Positions 42,878 to 54,522 of a DNA stretch of 64,000 bases are shown in pieces; position 1 is the first letter of the stretch, and the number at the start of each line of letters is the position of its first letter. The notes under the pieces were generated by a model. That model was given only the letters and a program-made list of their open reading frames with translations, was not told the DNA's origin and searched no databases. A program made the position numbers and the translations under genes. This DNA comes from Robiginitomaculum sp. (GTDB taxonomy: Bacteria; Pseudomonadota; Alphaproteobacteria; Caulobacterales; Maricaulaceae). The stretch spans positions 1-64,000 of the forward strand of contig NVXG01000029.1 in assembly GCA_002733805.1 (NCBI GenBank). The letters are read 5' to 3'.

Positions 42878-44598
42878 TCGGCAAAAACACCGACCGGCTT
42901 ACGCCATTGGCGGATATGGAGGGGATCGAGTTGTCGCGTCTGTTCACCCCAAAGGGTGACGGTGCCGCAGCGGTCCGCAATACTAGGCCTCGCATTGCCG
43001 CATTGTCCATGGCACTGGGCGCGGCGGCATTTGTGTTGGCAGCGCGGGCGGCTGATCTGGCTATTTTCTCTAGCGATCAATCCGGTGCCATCCGGCAGCA
43101 AGCCGCAGTCATTGAGCAACCCAGGGCGCGGATAGTTGATCGAAATGGCGTATTGCTCGCTGGAAATATCGAGACCTGGGATGTCTATGTGCGCCGGGTC
43201 GACATCGACGATGTGGACCGTCTGGCCAAACGTTTATCGGTATTGGATGGTGTGCCCGGTGCGGCAGTTTTGGCTCATCGGCTGGCTGGAACGCGCGGGC
43301 GGGCGCGGATTGCCCGACAAGTCACGCCGAAGCAACGACAAGCCATTTTTAATCTGGCTGAGCCGGGTGTCGAGTTCGAGCGAAAGCTCAGCCGGTATTA
43401 TCCCAACTCAAGTTTGGCTGCTCACTTGTTGGGCTGGGTGGATGCGGATGGTTTCGGAGCCGAGGGAGCTGAGAAGGTTTTTGATGCGCGATTGCGCGAA
43501 AGCCCGCAGCCCCTGCAATTGGCCTTGGATGTGCGGGTGCAATTCACCCTTGAGGATGAGTTGCAAAAAGCCGTCGTCTTGCATAAACCTTTGGCCGCAA
43601 CTGGGATCATAACCCGCATTGATACTGGCGAAGTGCTGGCCATGGCGTCTTGGCCAAACTTTGATCTCAACCACTTTAACACAACAACGCCCGATCATCG
43701 CCGCAATCGTGCCGTGACCGATCCTTACGAACTGGGTTCAGTATTCAAGCCGCTAACATTGGCGATGGCTTTGAAATCCGGGATGCAGATGGATCGTATT
43801 GAAGTGGACGTAAAACAAAAACTGGTGATTGCCGGTCGGGAAATCCATGATTTTCATCCCGGTCCCAGCCCGATGAACGGCACCGACATTCTGGTTCATT
43901 CTTCGAACAAGGGCGCAGCACGTTTGGCGTTGGAAGTGGGCGGCACAAGGCAACGTGAGTTTCTGGACCAGTTTGGCTTGCTCGACCCAGCCCCCATTGA
44001 GTTACGTGAAAGCGCCGCGCCCTATATGGCCTCGCCTGAATGGTCCAAAATTAAGACGGCCACCATCGGCTTTGGCCATGGGTTATCCGTGACCTCTGCC
44101 TCGTTTGTTGCTGCGTTGGGCGGGGTGGTTAATGACGGATACAAAGTCCCGTTGACCTTGCTTTTGCCAAACCTTGCTGCGGCGGAGCCAAGCCAAGTGG
44201 TTTCCAGTCAGACCTCCGCACATGTGCGAAAAGCTATGCGAAAAGTGGTCACCGATGGCTCTGGCCGTCGGGCCGATGTGCCGGGGTATCACGTGGCGGG
44301 CAAAACCGGATCGGCTGAAAAGTGGGACCCAAAAACCTCCCAATATTCCCGGGATCGCAATGTTTCTTCTTTTGTAGCGGTTTTTCCATGGGAAGCGCCG
44401 CAATATCTGGTATTTGTCCTGCTGGATGAACCGCAGGGTGGACGGTCCACCTTTGGTTGGGAAACGGCGGGTTGGAATGCGGCGCCAGCCGTGCGGGCGA
44501 TTATCGAGCGGATCGGTCCATTGCTGGACGCGCCGTTTGACTTTGAGGCTTTGGCCCCAAAACCGGCCCATGTGGCACAGGTGGAGACAGCACAGTGA
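42874..44598 (+). CDS. ftsI: Septal peptidoglycan transpeptidase FtsI (PBP3)
   Basis: Cross-links septal peptidoglycan with FtsW. An N-terminal membrane anchor lies at about residues 45-62, followed by a pedestal domain with ARIVDRNGVLLAGN. The penicillin-binding active site has SxxK (GSVFKP, about 291), SxN (HSSNKGAA) and KTG (AGKTGSAEK). Length 574 is normal. It starts with GTG at 42874 overlapping the ftsL stop; no nearby ATG is available. Confidence 0.97.
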   Translation: MIGKNTDRLTPLADMEGIELSRLFTPKGDGAAAVRNTRPRIAALSMALGAAAFVLAARAADLAIFSSDQSGAIRQQAAVIEQPRARIVDRNGVLLAGNIETWDVYVRRVDIDDVDRLAKRLSVLDGVPGAAVLAHRLAGTRGRARIARQVTPKQRQAIFNLAEPGVEFERKLSRYYPNSSLAAHLLGWVDADGFGAEGAEKVFDARLRESPQPLQLALDVRVQFTLEDELQKAVVLHKPLAATGIITRIDTGEVLAMASWPNFDLNHFNTTTPDHRRNRAVTDPYELGSVFKPLTLAMALKSGMQMDRIEVDVKQKLVIAGREIHDFHPGPSPMNGTDILVHSSNKGAARLALEVGGTRQREFLDQFGLLDPAPIELRESAAPYMASPEWSKIKTATIGFGHGLSVTSASFVAALGGVVNDGYKVPLTLLLPNLAAAEPSQVVSSQTSAHVRKAMRKVVTDGSGRRADVPGYHVAGKTGSAEKWDPKTSQYSRDRNVSSFVAVFPWEAPQYLVFVLLDEPQGGRSTFGWETAGWNAAPAVRAIIERIGPLLDAPFDFEALAPKPAHVAQVETAQ

Positions 44599-46049
44599 AG
44601 TTGAACCAGTTGGCGCGCCGGGCCGGATTGCAAGATGCTCTACCTGATGGCCCAAAACCAGACATGCAGATTACCGGTCTGACCTTGGACAGCCGTGCCG
44701 TAAAAGCTGGATTTTTGTTCGCTGCTTTACCCGGAGAAAAAGTACACGGTCGTTCATTTAGCCAATCCGCTTTGGCCAATGGTGCCGTGGCAATTTTGAG
44801 TGATGAACTAGATCCGACGCTGGATATTCCGCAATTGATAACGGCGGATCCGCATCTGGCTTTGGCTAAAATGGCGGCGGTTTTTTATCCCGGACAGCCA
44901 AAAAATCTGGTGGCTGTTACCGGGACCAATGGCAAAAGCTCGGTGGTTGAGTTCCTGCGGCAAATCTGGGAAATGCAAGGCACAAAAGCTGCCTCGATTG
45001 GTACGTTGGGCATTACCACCAAAACCGATCAACAGGCCTTGGGCTATACCACGCCGGATTGTGTTCGTTTGCATCAGGCTTTGGCTGGATTGCACAAAGA
45101 CGGCATAACCGATTGTGCCTTGGAGGCTTCTTCGCATGGTTTGGTGCAACGGCGCTTGGACGGGGCGCAGTTTACGGCGGCGGGCTTTACCAATCTGACT
45201 CAGGATCATTTTGATTATCACAATAGTTTTGATGACTATTATCAGGCCAAACAGCGTTTGTTTCTGAAAATGCTGCCCAAGGGTGCGCCGGTGGTGATCA
45301 ATGTCGATGATAGTTATGGAACCCGGCTGGCTGATGAATGCGAAGCCGCTAGCCTTGATGTTTGGCGCATCGGCTGGGCTGGCCGCGAAATGAAAGTAAT
45401 CGAAGTTCAACCCATGGTGCACGGGCAACGATTTCAAGTGCGGATCAATGGTCTGGAGCGCACCATCAATTTGCCACTGGTTGGCGAGTTTCAAGCAGCC
45501 AACGCTTTGTTGGCTTTGGGGTTGGTCATGCAAACCGGAATGACCTTAAATACCGGCATTAAGGCACTGGAGCAATTGGCCGGGGTGCGCGGGCGGTTGG
45601 AATTGGCGGCAACGACTAAAAAACAAGTTCCGGTGTTTGTGGATTTTGCCCACACCCCGGACGGGCTGGAAAAGCTGCTTCGTTCGGTGCGCCCCCACAC
45701 CAGACGCGATATGATTTTGGTGTTTGGCTGCGGTGGGGATCGCGATCCATCAAAGCGCCCATTGATGGCGCAAATCGCCGCAACCCATGCTGATAAGGTG
45801 ATCGTAACCGACGACAATCCGCGTTCGGAAGACCCCGCGACCATCCGGGCCAGCGTGTTAAAAGAATTACCGGGCGCGATCGAGCAAGCCGACCGGCGCA
45901 CCGCGATCGAACAAGCCATTGCTATGGCCCAAAACGGCGATGCCATATTGATTGCAGGCAAAGGCCATGAGCAGGGGCAAATTATCGGCGACAAAGTATT
46001 GCCGTTTGATGATGCCCAAACCGCTCGCGATTTGGTCGAGGCCAGTTGA
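44595..46049 (+). CDS. murE: UDP-MurNAc-dipeptide:meso-DAP ligase MurE
   Basis: Adds the third amino acid to the peptidoglycan precursor. The ATP-binding loop is VTGTNGKSSVVEFLRQ. The motif DDNPRSEDP predicts meso-diaminopimelate rather than lysine as substrate. Other Mur-ligase segments are LEASSHGLVQRRLDG and VDFAHTPDGLEKLL. Length 484. The GTG start overlaps the ftsI stop by 4 bp. Confidence 0.97.
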   Translation: MKLNQLARRAGLQDALPDGPKPDMQITGLTLDSRAVKAGFLFAALPGEKVHGRSFSQSALANGAVAILSDELDPTLDIPQLITADPHLALAKMAAVFYPGQPKNLVAVTGTNGKSSVVEFLRQIWEMQGTKAASIGTLGITTKTDQQALGYTTPDCVRLHQALAGLHKDGITDCALEASSHGLVQRRLDGAQFTAAGFTNLTQDHFDYHNSFDDYYQAKQRLFLKMLPKGAPVVINVDDSYGTRLADECEAASLDVWRIGWAGREMKVIEVQPMVHGQRFQVRINGLERTINLPLVGEFQAANALLALGLVMQTGMTLNTGIKALEQLAGVRGRLELAATTKKQVPVFVDFAHTPDGLEKLLRSVRPHTRRDMILVFGCGGDRDPSKRPLMAQIAATHADKVIVTDDNPRSEDPATIRASVLKELPGAIEQADRRTAIEQAIAMAQNGDAILIAGKGHEQGQIIGDKVLPFDDAQTARDLVEAS

Positions 46050-47440
46050 TGTCGCCCTGTTTGTGGACAGCGGCAGAAATTGCCAAGGCCACAAATGGCC
46101 GGTGCATAAATGGTGCAGACTGGCAAGTCGGCGGCGTGGAAATCGACTCTCGGTCTTTGCAAAAAAATGATTTGTTTGTTGCGCTGCAAGTCGAACGTGA
46201 CGGCCATGATTTTGTGGACGCTGCCTTGCGGGGCGGGGCGGCCGGATCACTGGTGTCCAAACCAGATATGCCCGGTCCGCACGTCTTGGTGGCCAATACC
46301 CAGAAGGCACTGGAACAATTGGCCATGGCGGCGCGCATTCGATCCCGCGCCACGCGAATTGCCATCACCGGATCAGTCGGTAAAACCAGCGTAAAGGAAG
46401 CCTTGGCGCAAGTTTTGCGCCGGGTCGAGCAAACCCACAAGTCGGTAAAATCATATAATAATCAATGGGGTGTGCCCCTATCGATGGCGCGCATGCCCAA
46501 AGATAGCCGTTGGGCCATCTTGGAGATCGGAACCAACCATCCGGGTGAAATCGAGCCACTTTCCCAATTGGTTCGTCCGGACATTGCGTTGATCACCCGC
46601 ATTGCTTCGGCCCATCTGGCCGGGTTTGGCTCGATGGAAGCCATTGTCCGTGAAAAGGCTTCTCTTTGGGTTGGGTTGCACGGCGGCGGCACAGCAATTT
46701 TGCCCGGCTCTGGGCCATATTCGATGGAGTTAAAAACCGCGTTGCAAGCCTATGGTGCCAAGCGAACTATCTTGTTTGGCTCTGCGGCGGATTGCGATGT
46801 GCGGATTGAAAGCTGGAACACCGGACCGGAAGGGTCCATTGGCCGCTTTGAAGTAGCCGGAAAGTTGATCCAGATCGAAGCGCCGGTGATGGGCATGCAC
46901 TGGGCCGAAGTTTTAGCTGCGACCATGGCTGCCGGATTGGCTTGCGAGTTGAACCCGCAACTGATTGCCGATCAACTGCGCCAATTGGAAGTACCTTCGG
47001 GGCGCGGTGGTTTGATCGAACTTCCGCTGGAACAGGGCCATGCGACGCTGATTGATGACAGTTATAACGCCAACCCGGACAGCATGCGCGCTGCGCTGGA
47101 TACGTTGGAGCGTTTTGACGCCACCCGAAAACTTGCCCTGTTGGGCGAAATGCTGGAGCTGGGTGACAATGCAGAGCAATTGCACGCTGATCTAGCCGGG
47201 ACTGTCGAGAATATTGGCTTGGCGCATTTGTGGTGCGCCGGCGCGTTGATGGAAAATTTGTGTAAAAAATTACCGCCGAATTTCTCTTATGAGCTGCCCG
47301 GCGCTATTGATGGATTGGCCGAGAACATTTATGCGAAACTGCGTTCCGGTGATGTATTGTTAATCAAAGGATCGAATGGTTCGGGGGTCACGCGCGTTGC
47401 ACAAACGCTCCGCAAGATTGCCGCGAAAGAAAAGAGCTAA
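46049..47440 (+). CDS. murF: UDP-MurNAc-tripeptide:D-Ala-D-Ala ligase MurF
   Basis: Completes the UDP-MurNAc pentapeptide. It shows the P-loop [14 protein letters not shown], the following [13 protein letters not shown] typical of Mur[14 protein letters not shown] and [17 protein letters not shown]. Length 463. ATG 46049 forms a TGATG overlap with murE; an in-frame TTG one codon upstream is an alternative. Confidence 0.97.
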   Translation: MSPCLWTAAEIAKATNGRCINGADWQVGGVEIDSRSLQKNDLFVALQVERDGHDFVDAALRGGAAGSLVSKPDMPGPHVLVANTQKALEQLAMAARIRSRATRIAITGSVGKTSVKEALAQVLRRVEQTHKSVKSYNNQWGVPLSMARMPKDSRWAILEIGTNHPGEIEPLSQLVRPDIALITRIASAHLAGFGSMEAIVREKASLWVGLHGGGTAILPGSGPYSMELKTALQAYGAKRTILFGSAADCDVRIESWNTGPEGSIGRFEVAGKLIQIEAPVMGMHWAEVLAATMAAGLACELNPQLIADQLRQLEVPSGRGGLIELPLEQGHATLIDDSYNANPDSMRAALDTLERFDATRKLALLGEMLELGDNAEQLHADLAGTVENIGLAHLWCAGALMENLCKKLPPNFSYELPGAIDGLAENIYAKLRSGDVLLIKGSNGSGVTRVAQTLRKIAAKEKS

Positions 47441-47442
47441 AT

Positions 47443-48549
47443 ATGTTGTATCATTTATTATATCCGTTGGCCGACGATTTCGCAGTGTTCAATGTGCTGC
47501 GTTATATCTCGTTTCGATTTGGTGCGGCCATGTTTACCTCATTGATCCTGGCGTTCGCCTTTGGCAAGCCCATTATCAACCTTTTGAAAAGAAAACAAAA
47601 AACCGGGCAACCGATCCGCGAAGACGGTCCGCAACGCCATATTATTGAAAAAGCCGGCACCCCGACCATGGGCGGTGTGCTTATCCTGTTTTCTGGTTTG
47701 TCGGGCACACTTTTGTGGGCTGATCTGGGCAATCCTTACGTCTGGGTGGTGCTGGGTGTGCTGACTGGATTTGGACTCATTGGTTTTTGGGACGATTACA
47801 TGAAGGTCACCCGGCGTAGCCATGACGGGGTATCCGGTAAGGTTCGGTTGGTGCTGGAAGCGTTGATTGCTGGCATTGCGGTCTGGGGGATCAGCCGAAT
47901 TGTTACCCAAAGCGGTGGCGGCGACCCAGCTTTGGCCAGTTCAGTTGCCTTGCCGTTTTTCAAGGATTTGCTGATTGATCTGGGCCCGATGTATTTGGTG
48001 TTTGGGGTTCTGGTAATTGTCGGAACCTCCAATGCAGTGAATTTAACCGATGGTCTGGATGGCTTGGCCATTGTCCCGGTGATGATCGCCATGGCCAGCT
48101 TTGGTCTGATTGCCTATCTGGTTGGCCGGGTTGATTTTACCGAATATCTGCAATTGCCCTATGCACCGGGGACTGGTGAACTTGCCATTTTTGTCGGGGC
48201 CATTTTGGGAGCCGGATTGGGCTTTTTGTGGTGGAATGCGCCACCAGCCATGATCTTTATGGGCGATACGGGTTCCTTGTCACTGGGCGCGGCTTTGGGC
48301 GCGATTGCGGTTGCGGTGAAACACGAGATTGTACTGGCCATCATTGGTGGTTTGTTTGTGTTGGAGGCGGTATCGGTCATCGTGCAAGTGGCTTCTTTCA
48401 AGCTCACCGGCAAAAGGGTGTTCCGAATGGCCCCGATACACCACCATTTCGAACAAAAAGGTTGGGCCGAGCCGACGATTGTCATCCGGTTTTGGATTAT
48501 TGCTTTGGTGCTGGCGATAATCGGCTTGTCGACCCTGAAATTGCGATAG
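47443..48549 (+). CDS. mraY: Phospho-MurNAc-pentapeptide transferase MraY
   Basis: Makes lipid I on the inner face of the membrane from UDP-MurNAc-pentapeptide and undecaprenyl phosphate. About ten helices are visible. Conserved loops include [37 protein letters not shown] and [16 protein letters not shown], then MAPIHHHFE. Length 368. Two bases separate it from murF. Confidence 0.98.
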   Translation: MLYHLLYPLADDFAVFNVLRYISFRFGAAMFTSLILAFAFGKPIINLLKRKQKTGQPIREDGPQRHIIEKAGTPTMGGVLILFSGLSGTLLWADLGNPYVWVVLGVLTGFGLIGFWDDYMKVTRRSHDGVSGKVRLVLEALIAGIAVWGISRIVTQSGGGDPALASSVALPFFKDLLIDLGPMYLVFGVLVIVGTSNAVNLTDGLDGLAIVPVMIAMASFGLIAYLVGRVDFTEYLQLPYAPGTGELAIFVGAILGAGLGFLWWNAPPAMIFMGDTGSLSLGAALGAIAVAVKHEIVLAIIGGLFVLEAVSVIVQVASFKLTGKRVFRMAPIHHHFEQKGWAEPTIVIRFWIIALVLAIIGLSTLKLR

Positions 48550-48556
48550 GGTTGAT

Positions 48557-49984
48557 TTGATCCAGATTGACGAATTTTCCGGCAGAAACATTGCGATCCT
48601 CGGATTGGGTCGTACCGGTCTGGCTGCGGCCAAATCGCTGATCGCCGGTGGGGCCGGGGTGCTGGCTTGGGATGATGGCGAAGCGCAACGCGCCGAAGCA
48701 GAGGCCGCCGGAATATCCATCGTTGATTTGTGCCGCCGCGATCTATCTGATCTGGCTGCTCTGGTGTTGTCGCCCGGTATTCCACCATTTGATTTGCCCG
48801 AACCGCATCATGCGGTGACCTTGGCTCGCGCCTGCGATGTGCCGATCATCAATGATGTGGAATTGTTTGGCCGGGCGATGAATGCACTGCCGGCCGAAGA
48901 TCGTCCGAAACTGGTCGGGATCACCGGAACCAATGGTAAATCGACCACCACCGCTTTGGTCACACATATCCTGCAATCAGCGCATTTGAATGCGATTTGC
49001 GGTGGCAATATTGGCCGGGCCTGTCTTGATCTACCGGCCTTGTCCCGGGGACAGGTGATTGTGTTGGAATTGTCGTCTTACCAATTGGAAATTGCCGATC
49101 ATTTGCGGTGTGATGTAGCTCTTTTGCTCAATTTGAGTCCCGATCATCTGGATCGCCATGGGGACATGGCCGGATACCAGCAAGCCAAGGTCAGGATATT
49201 TAAAAACCAACAGCAGGGAGATATGGCCATTGTCGGGGTCGATGATACCGAAGGAGATGCCATTTTGGCTGATCTGGAAGAAGGCCCGCAATCGCTCTGT
49301 GCAGTATCAGCCAGCCGCGCCTTGAGCCATGGAATTTACGTGCTGGGCGGCAAGCTGGTCGATGCCAGCGGAGATGCGCCGGTTGAAATTGCTGATCTGT
49401 CGCAAGCGCCGGGACTGCGCGGCCAACACAATTGGCAAAACGCGGCGGCCGCCTATGCCATTGCCCGCCATTTGGCTGTATCGCCGGAGCGCATTGCCGA
49501 GGGGCTGTATTCCTTCAAAGGTCTGGCCCACCGCATGGAATTATTGGGACAGATGGGCAACATCTTGTTTGTCAACGATTCCAAAGCGACCAATGGGGCG
49601 GCGGCGGCGCGGGCCGTTTCGTCCTATTCGAACGTCTACTGGATTGGCGGCGGTCTGGCCAAGGAAGACGGGCTGGACGCGATATTGCCTCATGCTGGTA
49701 ATATCCGCAAAGCCTTTTTAATTGGAAAAGCCGCACCGGATTTTGGCACGGCTTTGAAGGGGCATTGCCCGACACAACAATGTAAAACTCTAGAGCGGGC
49801 TTTTGTTGCGGCGCTAAAGGCGGCGGCGGTGGGCGGCGACCCAGAAGCGGTGATTTTGCTTTCACCGGCTTGTGCCTCGTTTGATCAGTTTGATAGTTTT
49901 GAAGCCAGAGGTGAGGCGTTTGCCATCTTGGTCGAGGCCGCATTGAGCGCCTTTGTCAAACCGGCCCCCGGGATGAGTTCCTGA
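48557..49984 (+). CDS. murD: UDP-MurNAc-L-Ala:D-Glu ligase MurD
   Basis: Adds D-glutamate to the precursor. It has the ATP loop GITGTNGKSTTTALVTHIL, an N-terminal uridine-binding fold (IAILGLGRTGLAAAKSL), LNLSPDHLDRHG and FVNDSKATNGAAAARAV. Length 475. The start is TTG 48557, since no ATG lies before the Rossmann motif. Overlaps ftsW (TGATG). Confidence 0.96.
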   Translation: MIQIDEFSGRNIAILGLGRTGLAAAKSLIAGGAGVLAWDDGEAQRAEAEAAGISIVDLCRRDLSDLAALVLSPGIPPFDLPEPHHAVTLARACDVPIINDVELFGRAMNALPAEDRPKLVGITGTNGKSTTTALVTHILQSAHLNAICGGNIGRACLDLPALSRGQVIVLELSSYQLEIADHLRCDVALLLNLSPDHLDRHGDMAGYQQAKVRIFKNQQQGDMAIVGVDDTEGDAILADLEEGPQSLCAVSASRALSHGIYVLGGKLVDASGDAPVEIADLSQAPGLRGQHNWQNAAAAYAIARHLAVSPERIAEGLYSFKGLAHRMELLGQMGNILFVNDSKATNGAAAARAVSSYSNVYWIGGGLAKEDGLDAILPHAGNIRKAFLIGKAAPDFGTALKGHCPTQQCKTLERAFVAALKAAAVGGDPEAVILLSPACASFDQFDSFEARGEAFAILVEAALSAFVKPAPGMSS

Positions 49985-51105
49985 TGAGCGTTGCCACCGC
50001 ATATCGCCAGCGCTCGATCATTCGGGATTGGTTCTGGAGTGTGGATCGGGTATCGGTCATTGCGGCAGGTTTGCTGATCTTGATCGGGATATTGCTGTCG
50101 ATGGCGACCAGTCCCGGCGCGGCGGATCGTCGTGATCTGGCTGAACCGTTTTACTATTTGTACCGGCATATTGTTTTTGCCGTAATGGCGGCGATTTCAC
50201 TGTTTGTGATCTCGTTGGCCTCGCCCCAAAATGCCCGGCGGCTGGCTATGCTGGCCTTGCTCTGTTCGCTATTGGCCATGGTCTATATTCTGGCCTTTGG
50301 TCATTCGGCAGGTGGGGCGCAGCGCTGGATCCGTATCGCGTCGTTTACGCTGCAACCTTCCGAATTTGCCAAGCCGGGGCTGGTCGTAACGTTTGCTTGG
50401 CTCTTTGCCAAAAGCAGACAGGCCAATATCCCCGGCTCGCTGATCGCGCTCGGGGTCTATGGCATCACCGCTGTTTTGCTGCTGGCCCAGCCGGATTTCG
50501 GCCAGACCTTTTTGGTAACCATTTGCTTTGTCGCGGTGTTTTTCATGTCGGGCATGTCTTGGTTGTGGATTGTTTCCATCGGAGCTTCCTCGCTGGCCGG
50601 GATGTTTGCGGCCTATTCGTTCATGCCCCATGTGGCCAGCCGGATTGATCGGTTTTTGGACCCGGATAGCGGCGATACCTATCAGGTCGATATGGCCATG
50701 GAAGCCATCCAGCGCGGTGGGTTTCTTGGCCGGGGGCCGGGCGAGGGTCGGTTCAAAAACCTGATCCCCGATGCCCACACTGATTTTGTATTTTCAGTAG
50801 CTGCCGAAGAATTTGGAATGGTGCTGTGCGTAGGTATTATCGGGCTGATTGTGACCATCGTTTTTCGATCCATGTCGCGGGCCATGCGCCTGAGCGATCC
50901 GACGGCTCAACTGGCGGCGGCGGGTCTTGCTGTGTTGTTTGGTTTGCAGGCCTTTATCAATATCGCGGTTAACGTACAGATCCTGCCGCCCAAGGGCATG
51001 ACCTTGCCATTTATTTCCTATGGCGGCTCGTCGCTGTTGGCCACGGGCCTGACAGTGGGTCTGTTACTCAGCTTCACCCGTAGTCGTCCCGGAGTGATGG
51101 AATGA
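49984..51105 (+). CDS. ftsW: Septal peptidoglycan glycosyltransferase FtsW
   Basis: A SEDS-family polymerase that works with FtsI. Ten hydrophobic segments lie across 373 residues. Family motifs include GGAQRWIRIASFTLQPSEFAK, split here as GGAQRWI and LQPSEFAKPGLV, then PDAHTDFVFSVAAEEFG and NVQILPPKGMTLPFISYGG. It overlaps murD and murG by 1 and 4 bp. Confidence 0.97.
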   Translation: MSVATAYRQRSIIRDWFWSVDRVSVIAAGLLILIGILLSMATSPGAADRRDLAEPFYYLYRHIVFAVMAAISLFVISLASPQNARRLAMLALLCSLLAMVYILAFGHSAGGAQRWIRIASFTLQPSEFAKPGLVVTFAWLFAKSRQANIPGSLIALGVYGITAVLLLAQPDFGQTFLVTICFVAVFFMSGMSWLWIVSIGASSLAGMFAAYSFMPHVASRIDRFLDPDSGDTYQVDMAMEAIQRGGFLGRGPGEGRFKNLIPDAHTDFVFSVAAEEFGMVLCVGIIGLIVTIVFRSMSRAMRLSDPTAQLAAAGLAVLFGLQAFINIAVNVQILPPKGMTLPFISYGGSSLLATGLTVGLLLSFTRSRPGVME

Positions 51106-52205
51106 GTGATCCAGTCAAACAAAATCCGGTGATTGTGCTGGCGGCGGGTGGCACGGGTGGCCATGTGTTCCCGGCGCAAGCTTTGGCAAGCGAACTGATG
51201 GCGCGCGGTGTGACGGTTCATCTGGTGACCGACCAGCGCGGCGAACCACTGACTACGGATTTTCCATGTGAGCACAAACTGGTCATTACAGCGGCCAGCC
51301 CCAGCGGGCGCAATCCGGTACAATTGCTGAAAGTGCTTTGGGGTTTGGTTCGGGCTAGCTTGGCCACAATCGGGTTTTTACGGAAAGCTAAAGCCAGCAT
51401 GGTGGTTGGTTTTGGCGGCTATCCATCAGTGCCGACGTTGTGGGCGGCAAGATTTCTGGGGTTGCCAATTGTCTTGCATGAGCAAAACGCCGTGTTGGGC
51501 CGCAGCAATCGAATGTTTGCCGTTAAAGCCAAATGGATCGCCAGCGGTTTTGAGCGGCTGGATCGCTTGCCGGTTGCTGCCAGAGCGCGCCATGTGGTGG
51601 TAGGTAATCCGTTGCGCCCGGCGATACTACGGCAAATGAACGCAGCATTTCCCAAAGCTGACAGACCCTTGCAAGTTTTGGTGTTGGGCGGCTCGTTGGG
51701 TGCTAGGATTTTAAGTGATACGGTGCCAGCCGCCTTTGCGCTCTTGCCAGAGGCGTTGCGCGGGCGAATGAAAGTCACCGCACAGATTACCAAAGACCGG
51801 GCGGATGTAGCCGAAGCCAGTTTTTCCCGCTCCGGTATTCAGGCCGAAATTGCGCCGTTTTTCGAGGATGTGGCGACACATTTAGCTTCGGCGCATCTGG
51901 TGGTGGCCCGCGCCGGAGCGACGACCATTGCCGAGCTGGCAGCAATGGGAAAGCCATCTATCCTGATCCCGCTGGCCATTGCCATGGATGACCATCAAAC
52001 CATCAATGCCCAGATTTTGAAACAAGTGGGCGCGGCTGATCTGATCAGCGAAGAAGAACTGACCCCGGAAAAACTGGCAGCTTTGGTACAGGCCCGATTG
52101 TCCGACATGAATGATCTGGCCAAAAGGGCAAAACTGGCCAACACTGTGGCCCGGGCTGATGCGGCCCAAAAACTGGCTGATCTTGTTTTGGAAGAAGGAA
52201 ACTAA
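51102..52205 (+). CDS. murG: Lipid II synthase MurG
   Basis: This GT28 enzyme transfers GlcNAc to lipid I. The N-terminal glycine-rich loop is [17 protein letters not shown], followed by [14 protein letters not shown] and [12 protein letters not shown]. The UDP-GlcNAc domain shows [16 protein letters not shown] and [19 protein letters not shown]. Length 367. Confidence 0.97.
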   Translation: MSDPVKQNPVIVLAAGGTGGHVFPAQALASELMARGVTVHLVTDQRGEPLTTDFPCEHKLVITAASPSGRNPVQLLKVLWGLVRASLATIGFLRKAKASMVVGFGGYPSVPTLWAARFLGLPIVLHEQNAVLGRSNRMFAVKAKWIASGFERLDRLPVAARARHVVVGNPLRPAILRQMNAAFPKADRPLQVLVLGGSLGARILSDTVPAAFALLPEALRGRMKVTAQITKDRADVAEASFSRSGIQAEIAPFFEDVATHLASAHLVVARAGATTIAELAAMGKPSILIPLAIAMDDHQTINAQILKQVGAADLISEEELTPEKLAALVQARLSDMNDLAKRAKLANTVARADAAQKLADLVLEEGN

Positions 52206-52207
52206 AG

Positions 52208-53614
52208 TTGCGTGGTACGACCCCTTTTGAGTTTGGAATTTTGCATTTTGTCGGCATAGGCGGCATCGGGATGAGCGGCATTGCCGAGGTGATGATCAAC
52301 CTTGGCTATACGGTGCAAGGCTCTGATCTGTCGCAAAACGCCAATGTCAAACGTCTGCAAAAACTGGGGGCCAATGTGATGATTGGTCAACGATCGCAAA
52401 ACGTAGCGGGAGCTGGCGTAATCATAATTTCAACCGCCATCAAGCCGGATAACCCGGAAGTGATGGCGGCCCGTGAAGCGGGTATTCCCGTGGTACGCCG
52501 CGCCGAAATGCTGGCAGAATTGATGCGCCTGAAATGGTCGATCGCAGTGGCCGGTACCCACGGCAAAACCACCACAACCTCATTGGTTGCGGCGCTGCTG
52601 GACGGGGCGGAACTGGACCCCACCGTGATCAATGGCGGGGTCATTTCGGCCTATGATTCCAATGCCAAACTGGGGGCTGGCGACTGGATGGTGGTCGAGG
52701 CTGACGAGAGCGATGGGTCATTCTTGAAACTGCGCGGCGCGGTAGCGATTGTCACCAATATCGACCCGGAACATATGGAACATTACGGCACGGTGGAAAA
52801 CCTGCATGAAGCGTTTTACCAGTTCGTCGAGGCCATCCCGTTTTACGGTTTTATCGTGTTGTGTCTGGATGACCCTGATGTGCAAAGCCTGTCGGCCCGA
52901 GTACAGGATCGGCGAGTATTATCTTACGGCTTTTCCCCGCAAGCCGATGCGCGCATTGAACGGGTAACCTCCAAAGACGGCGGTTCCGAATTTGATCTGA
53001 CCTTTGCGGCGGTGGATGGTGAAGAAGCACAGATCTGGAACAAGTTATTTTTGCCGATGGCCGGGGATCATAATGTGTCCAATGCCGCTGCGGCGATTGT
53101 CGTGGCTCGCGAGCTGGGGGCCAGTGAGCAACAAGTCCGCACCGCATTGGCTGGCTTTGGCGGGGTCAAACGACGCTTTACGGAAATTTCCCAGTGGAAT
53201 GGTGTGCGGATTGTTGATGATTACGGCCACCACCCGGTGGAGATTGCGGCCGTATTGCAAGCTGCGCGCAGTTCGGTTGCCGGGCGGGTAATCGCCATTG
53301 TGCAACCGCACCGTTATTCAAGATTGCATGATCTGTTTGAAGGGTTTTGTACCTGTTTTAACAATGCGGATGCGGTCTATGTAACCCCGGTTTTTGAGGC
53401 GGGCGAACAACCGATTGCCGGGGCCGACCAAAGCGGATTGGTTGCTGGTCTAAAGGCCAATGGGCACCGTGATGTGCATAAAATTGAGCGAGGCGATGTG
53501 GCAAAAATGGTTGCGAGCCAAGCCAAACCCGGCGATCTGGTACTGTTTTTGGGGGCCGGGGACATTACCTATTGGGCCAATGATTTACCGGGTGAATTGG
53601 AGGCGCTTTCGTGA
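52208..53614 (+). CDS. murC: UDP-MurNAc:L-alanine ligase MurC
   Basis: First of the amino-acid ligases. [18 protein letters not shown] forms the nucleotide-sugar fold and [16 protein letters not shown] is the ATP loop. Also visible are [23 protein letters not shown] and [14 protein letters not shown]. The length is 468. The start is TTG 52208, 2 bp after murG. The GTG-starting murB overlaps its stop. Confidence 0.97.
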   Translation: MRGTTPFEFGILHFVGIGGIGMSGIAEVMINLGYTVQGSDLSQNANVKRLQKLGANVMIGQRSQNVAGAGVIIISTAIKPDNPEVMAAREAGIPVVRRAEMLAELMRLKWSIAVAGTHGKTTTTSLVAALLDGAELDPTVINGGVISAYDSNAKLGAGDWMVVEADESDGSFLKLRGAVAIVTNIDPEHMEHYGTVENLHEAFYQFVEAIPFYGFIVLCLDDPDVQSLSARVQDRRVLSYGFSPQADARIERVTSKDGGSEFDLTFAAVDGEEAQIWNKLFLPMAGDHNVSNAAAAIVVARELGASEQQVRTALAGFGGVKRRFTEISQWNGVRIVDDYGHHPVEIAAVLQAARSSVAGRVIAIVQPHRYSRLHDLFEGFCTCFNNADAVYVTPVFEAGEQPIAGADQSGLVAGLKANGHRDVHKIERGDVAKMVASQAKPGDLVLFLGAGDITYWANDLPGELEALS

Positions 53615-54522
53615 GCGGCCAAATCCACCTCGAAGATTTTCCCGAAATACGCGGCAATTTGATCGCCCACAAAGAGCTGGCACCCTTTACTTGGTTACGC
53701 GTGGGTGGCCCAGCCGAGCTGCTATTCCTGCCTAAAGACGAAGCTGATCTGGCTATGTTTATGGCCCAAAAACCAGCCGAAACCCCAGTATTTGTACTGG
53801 GGGCCGGATCTAATTTGTTGATCCGCGATGGCGGGTTGCCGGGCGTGGTTATTCGGCTAGGTGCTGGCTTTGGCCAAATGCAGGTCGAAGCGCAAAACCG
53901 CATCCGGGTCGGCGCCGCCGTACCAGACCGGGTTTTGGCTAAATTTGCCGCCAAAGAAGGTATTGATGGCCTGTCATTCTATGCCGGTATTCCTGGGACC
54001 ATTGGTGGCGCATTACGGATGAATGCCGGTTGTTATGAAACCGAAACGGCTGATGTCTTGATCGAGGCTGTGGTGATTGATGGCTTGGGGCGACGACGGA
54101 TCGTATCCGCAGCCGAACTGGGCTATGCCTATCGGCATTGTGCGGCCCCAAACGGTTGGATTTTTGTCGAGGCGCTCTATGCCGGAAAGCAAGGCGACCC
54201 GGTCGAGATCACCGAAAAAATGAACGAGATCGCCCGGCGGCGCGAACAAAGTCAGCCCATTCGGGAAAAAACCGGTGGCTCGACCTTCAAAAACCCCGAT
54301 GGGGAAAAGAGCTGGCAATTGATTGATGCAGCCGGAGGGCGTGGCCGACGAGTTGGCGGCGCGCAAATGTCAGAACAACATTGTAATTTCATGATCAATA
54401 CCGGTGGGGCCAAGGCGGCTGATCTGGAAGAACTAGGGACCAGTATCCAACAATCCGTGTTGGAAAATTCTGGCGTAGAGCTGGAGTGGGAAATTAAAAG
54501 GGTTGGATCGCATGACGAATAA
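53611..54522 (+). CDS. murB: UDP-N-acetylenolpyruvoylglucosamine reductase MurB
   Basis: An FAD enzyme that reduces the enolpyruvyl group to form UDP-MurNAc. It shows [57 protein letters not shown] and [13 protein letters not shown] with the conserved catalytic Ser. Length 303, a type-I (E. coli-unlike, shorter) form. Its GTG start overlaps murC by 4 bp. Confidence 0.96.
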   Translation: MSGQIHLEDFPEIRGNLIAHKELAPFTWLRVGGPAELLFLPKDEADLAMFMAQKPAETPVFVLGAGSNLLIRDGGLPGVVIRLGAGFGQMQVEAQNRIRVGAAVPDRVLAKFAAKEGIDGLSFYAGIPGTIGGALRMNAGCYETETADVLIEAVVIDGLGRRRIVSAAELGYAYRHCAAPNGWIFVEALYAGKQGDPVEITEKMNEIARRREQSQPIREKTGGSTFKNPDGEKSWQLIDAAGGRGRRVGGAQMSEQHCNFMINTGGAKAADLEELGTSIQQSVLENSGVELEWEIKRVGSHDE